10,102 bases of DNA, taken from assembly GCA_013349725.1 (NCBI GenBank), contig DUZB01000068.1, positions 2,802-12,903 of the forward strand, in the 5' to 3' direction. Of the stretch, positions 7,580 through 10,102 are shown in pieces. A model generated the notes under the pieces. It had not been told where the DNA came from and ran no database searches. It saw only the letters and a list, made by a program, of their open reading frames with translations. Numbering within the stretch: position 1 is the stretch's first letter; the number at the start of each line of letters is the position of its first letter. Origin of the DNA: Deltaproteobacteria bacterium. Lineage in GTDB: Bacteria > Desulfobacterota > DSM-4660 > Desulfatiglandales > Desulfatiglandaceae. The translations under genes and the position numbers were made by a program.

Positions 7580-8679
7580 TGACTGAGTTCCCTGTAAGCA
7601 AGGTGATTTTCGAGAAACATTCTGGTGTAATAAATAAATATATTAGATATTTAATAGAAAAAAATAATGCAACAATTGAAGAATATGAAGAAACGGGAAG
7701 AGGGGAGGGCGCAGAGGAAAATGCCGCATTCCATATGGGGAAAGATGTGCTCCATTTCCTCTCCTATAAAGGAGAATTCCTAAAACCCTGTCCCGGAACC
7801 AGGGAATATATCTGTTGTGGATACCAGATTCTGAACGTTGGGACGAATTGTCCCCTGAACTGCAGTTATTGCATTCTTCAATACTACTTTAACAATCCCC
7901 ATCTGAGAGTGCATGCAAACCTTGAGAAAGAACTGCCACGGCTCCTTGAAACCATTGATTCTCAACCGGGAAAAATTTTCAGGGTGGGAACAGGGGAATT
8001 TACCGACAGCCTGGCCCTGGATCCTGTGGCCCGATGGACCGAACTGTTGGTTCCGGCCTTTTCAAAGAGGAAGAACGCCGTTTTAGAACTCAAAACAAAG
8101 ACAACCCATATCGACGGACTTCTTGCCGTTAGGGAACGGGACCGGATTATTGTTTCGTGGTCCCTGAACAGCTCCTATATTTGTGCAAAGGAGGAACATG
8201 GCGCTGCAAGCATTGAAAAGAGGCTCAAAGCTGCCCGGAGGTGTCAGGCGGAAGGATTCAAAATCGGTTTTCATTTTGATCCGCTTATTTTTCACGACGG
8301 GTGGAAAGAGCAGTATGCGAGAACCGTGGATTTGATGGCACATTACGTTGACCCGAAATCGATCATCTGGATCAGTTTCGGCTCGTTTCGGTTCATGCCC
8401 GGCTTGAAGCCCGTGCTTCGAAAAAGACATCCCGGAACCTGCATACTGAATGGGGAGTTTGTCATGGGATTAGACGGGAAAATGCGGTATTTCAAACCCA
8501 TGAGAATGGAGATGTATGCCTTTATGAGAGAGAAGCTGGAGCAATGGCATCCGGATCTCGGGCTCTACCTCTGCATGGAGTCCGATGAAATCTGGGAGAA
8601 AAGTATGGGGTGGTCCCCCGGGGAAAGTTCCGGCCTCAGCCGGTATCTTGATGAGAGGGTGAAGAGAATTTTCGGGTAG
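7579..8679 (+). CDS. SPL-family radical SAM protein (spore photoproduct lyase-like)
   Basis: This 366-aa protein resembles spore photoproduct lyase, a radical SAM enzyme that reverses a thymine dimer in spore DNA. The iron-sulfur motif C91-x3-C95-x2-C98 lies in NCPLNCSYCILQ, almost at the position used in Bacillus SPL, and is followed by the SPL-like RVHANLEKEL (110-119) and later SWSLNSSY (193-200) and GFKIGFHFDPLIFHDGW. Three more cysteines precede it (C71, C79, C80). There is no cysteine between 98 and 202, so the hydrogen-donating Cys of true SPL (Cys141 in B. subtilis) is absent; RVGTGEFTDSLALD (135-148) occupies that place. It is therefore probably not a genuine spore photoproduct lyase, and the organism type is not expected to sporulate. 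I remember similar 'GTGEFTDS' proteins in Deltaproteobacteria, without known function. Start ATG 7579 overlaps the upstream stop; AGGAG (7563-7567) lies eleven bases upstream. The first codons are strikingly AT-rich. Confidence 0.85.
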   Translation: MTEFPVSKVIFEKHSGVINKYIRYLIEKNNATIEEYEETGRGEGAEENAAFHMGKDVLHFLSYKGEFLKPCPGTREYICCGYQILNVGTNCPLNCSYCILQYYFNNPHLRVHANLEKELPRLLETIDSQPGKIFRVGTGEFTDSLALDPVARWTELLVPAFSKRKNAVLELKTKTTHIDGLLAVRERDRIIVSWSLNSSYICAKEEHGAASIEKRLKAARRCQAEGFKIGFHFDPLIFHDGWKEQYARTVDLMAHYVDPKSIIWISFGSFRFMPGLKPVLRKRHPGTCILNGEFVMGLDGKMRYFKPMRMEMYAFMREKLEQWHPDLGLYLCMESDEIWEKSMGWSPGESSGLSRYLDERVKRIFG

Positions 8680-8723
8680 ATTTGTTTTCAGGATTATGCT
8701 AATGAAGGGCTGATTGGGGAGCG

Positions 8724-8801
8724 ATACTTGAAACTTGAAATTTGAAACTTGGGAAAGAAACGACAATTCAGATGCTTACCAAGTTTCAAATTTCAAGTTT
8801 C
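8724..8801. repeat. Perfect 23-bp inverted repeat made of 7-bp units
   Basis: The left arm (8730-8752) and right arm (8779-8801) are exact reverse complements over 23 bases, separated by a 26-base loop. Each arm is itself a run of 7-bp units. On the left these are ATACTTG, AAACTTG, AAATTTG, AAACTTG (8724-8751); on the right CAAGTTT, CAAATTT, CAAGTTT (8780-8800). As RNA it would form a long stable hairpin just downstream of the SPL-like gene. It has no strong U-run after the stem (only TTTCTTTC), so it is not a classic intrinsic terminator, though it could end or protect the murJ-operon transcript. A dispersed intergenic repeat (REP- or MITE-like) is the other reading. Confidence 0.9.
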
Positions 8802-8896
8802 TTTCAGAAGCAAGTGAGAAAAGGGTTCTGAAAATATGTTTCAAAGGTTCCCAAAAGCATTTTTTTGAAAACCATATAAGCAACAGGAGAATTTCT

Positions 8897-9124
8897 ATGA
8901 CATTAATGGAAAAGGTAAATGATGCCCTACAGAAAGTTAGGCCATCGCTTCAGGCTGATGGTGGAGACGTGCAACTTGTGGACGTGAATGATGAAGGATT
9001 GGTACGGGTAAAGCTGACCGGCGCCTGCGGCGGTTGCCCCATGTCGCAAATGACGCTGAAAATGGGAATTGAAAAAATCTTAAAACAGAATGTCCCCGAA
9101 GTGAAAAGCGTGGAATCTGTTTAA
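8897..9124 (+). CDS. NifU C-terminal-domain Fe-S scaffold/carrier protein (Nfu type)
   Basis: This 75-aa stand-alone NifU C-terminal domain protein holds and delivers iron-sulfur clusters in the cytoplasm. The family signatures are visible: [17 protein letters not shown] (14-30) and the cluster-binding C44-x2-C47 within [15 protein letters not shown] (41-55). The length is normal for the single-domain form. I start it at ATG 8897, with AGGAG (8885-8889) seven bases upstream. The longer open frame from 8735 runs through the inverted repeat and adds 54 residues of low-complexity repeat translation that no Nfu protein needs. A start at Met4 (8906) is less likely. I see no convincing promoter in 8802-8896. 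It is followed after 39 bases by the dehydrogenase gene, and the two may be co-transcribed. Confidence 0.92.
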   Translation: MTLMEKVNDALQKVRPSLQADGGDVQLVDVNDEGLVRVKLTGACGGCPMSQMTLKMGIEKILKQNVPEVKSVESV

Positions 9125-9163
9125 CAACATTGTAAACAAAACTCAGATAATCAAGGAGAAATT

Positions 9164-10024
9164 ATGGACATCAAAACAGTTGGCGTAGTTGGTGCAGGAA
9201 CAATGGGAAATGGAATTGCCCAGGCGGCAGCCCAGATCGGTTGTGACGTGATTATGAGGGACATAAAAGACGATTTTGTGGAGCGAGGCCTGAAAAATAT
9301 TGACCGTTTTCTCTCAAGGAGTGTTGAAAAAGGGAAAATGGATGCTGCCCGGAAGGACGCGATTCTTGGCAGAATAAAGGGCACCACGGATATGCAGGTC
9401 CTCAAAGATGCGGATTTCATTATTGAAGTGGTCCTTGAAGACATGGAATTAAAGAAGAGCGTTTTCAGCGAATTGGATGAAATCTGCGGTCCGAATGTCA
9501 TCCTTGCTTCCAATACGTCATCCATGTCCCTGACTGAAATTGCAACGGCGACTAAACGCCCGGACAAGGTCTGTGGAATGCACTTTTTTAATCCCGTTCC
9601 GCTGATGAAATTAGTGGAAGTGATCCGGGGATACGGGACCAGCGACGAGACTGTTGCTGTGACAACAGACCTGGCAAAGAAGATGGGCAAAATAACCGTA
9701 GAGGTAAAAAAAGACTCGCCAGGGTTTATCGTGAACCGAATTATGATTCCTCACATGCTGGAGGCTATCAAGATTGTTGAAGAAGGGATTGCCAGCATCG
9801 AAGATGTGGACACTGCCGTTAAAAATGGCCTGAATTACCCCATGGGGCCGTTTCAACTGATGGACCTTACGGGTGTTGATATCTGCTACTTTGTCACCGA
9901 ATATTTTTACAAAGAACTCAATAAGGAATCCAAATGGGTTTCTCCAAACCTTCTCAAGACCATGATCCGGGCCAATAAATTAGGAAAGAAGACAGGAGGA
10001 GGCTGGTACGATTACGGCAAATAG
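9164..10024 (+). CDS. hbd: 3-hydroxyacyl-CoA (3-hydroxybutyryl-CoA) dehydrogenase
   Basis: This enzyme interconverts 3-hydroxyacyl-CoA and 3-oxoacyl-CoA using NAD(H), as in butyrate metabolism and beta-oxidation. The 286 aa match the single-function bacterial form. The N-terminal Rossmann fold has GAGTMG (10-15). ASNTSSM (115-121) holds the conserved Ser/Asn of the active site. The His-Glu catalytic pair is His140 (in GMHFFNPVPL) and Glu152 (in KLVEV), spaced 12 apart as in the family. The C-terminal dimerisation domain has DSPGFIVNRI (about 181-190), GLNYPMGPFQLMDLTG and the terminal KKTGGGWYDYGK. AAGGAG five bases before the ATG is a good Shine-Dalgarno. The preferred chain length cannot be read from sequence; 3-hydroxybutyryl-CoA is the usual assignment for this form. 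Sequence after the stop (10025-10102) shows nothing I can call. Confidence 0.93.
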   Translation: MDIKTVGVVGAGTMGNGIAQAAAQIGCDVIMRDIKDDFVERGLKNIDRFLSRSVEKGKMDAARKDAILGRIKGTTDMQVLKDADFIIEVVLEDMELKKSVFSELDEICGPNVILASNTSSMSLTEIATATKRPDKVCGMHFFNPVPLMKLVEVIRGYGTSDETVAVTTDLAKKMGKITVEVKKDSPGFIVNRIMIPHMLEAIKIVEEGIASIEDVDTAVKNGLNYPMGPFQLMDLTGVDICYFVTEYFYKELNKESKWVSPNLLKTMIRANKLGKKTGGGWYDYGK

Positions 10025-10102
10025 CCGTTGGAACGTCCGATGTGGAATGCTCATAGGGAATTCAAAAGAAGGTATTTTATTCAAAAATTCCGGCAGGAAT
10101 GG

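Noticed and set aside
8875..8880. TATAAG as a -10 box for the Nfu-type gene
   Set aside because: No matching -35 box is present, and the implied transcription start would fall in the Shine-Dalgarno.
8735..8896. 54-residue N-terminal extension of the Nfu-type protein
   Set aside because: It translates the inverted repeat, lacks a good Shine-Dalgarno, and ATG 8897 has an ideal one together with the family N-terminus.
10050..10102. Possible terminator or next gene start after the dehydrogenase
   Set aside because: Only a 6-bp complementary pair with a large loop is visible, and the window ends before any open frame can be judged.

Overview
The window (about 10.1 kb, roughly half G+C) reads as core chromosome of a Gram-negative, anaerobic-type bacterium. 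The best guess is a member of the former Deltaproteobacteria (Desulfobacterota or a Syntrophus-like relative). This rests on the gene order nusB-leuS-lptE-holA-(rpsT)-murJ, the outer-membrane LPS-assembly lipoprotein LptE, and an SPL-family radical SAM gene of a type I remember from that group. The lineage is inference; no rRNA is present. Nearly all of the DNA is coding. I see no tRNA, rRNA, CRISPR array, insertion sequence, prophage gene or integrase.

Layout: 3-4585 is a tight plus-strand block. It holds nusB (transcription antitermination), leuS (leucyl-tRNA synthetase, 35 bases later), lptE (12-13 bases after leuS) and holA (its ATG overlaps the lptE stop as TGATG). On the minus strand lies rpsT (ribosomal protein S20, TTG start), whose last 25 bases overlap the end of holA tail to tail. 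Upstream of rpsT are a near-consensus sigma70 promoter and a leader of about 110 nt with three nested complementary segments, which may be a ribosomal-protein regulatory leader.

Divergent from rpsT, a second plus-strand operon spans 4973-8679: murJ (lipid II flippase), a ParB-domain protein 3 bases downstream, and an SPL (spore photoproduct lyase)-like radical SAM protein coupled to it by a TAATG overlap. The last two are the least understood genes here. The ParB-like protein has no ParA partner, and the SPL-like protein keeps the CxxxCxxC iron-sulfur motif but has no cysteine where the catalytic Cys of true SPL should be. Their tight coupling suggests a joint role, possibly with DNA, that I cannot name.

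After this operon, a 217-base gap carries a perfect 23-bp inverted repeat built of 7-bp units (8730-8752 and 8779-8801). Then come a stand-alone NifU C-terminal-type Fe-S protein (8897-9124) and a 3-hydroxyacyl-CoA dehydrogenase (9164-10024). In the last 78 bases (10025-10102) I see no supportable feature.

The first block and murJ serve transcription, translation, replication and envelope biogenesis. The last two genes serve Fe-S cluster supply and beta-hydroxyacyl-CoA metabolism (butyrate or fatty-acid type).
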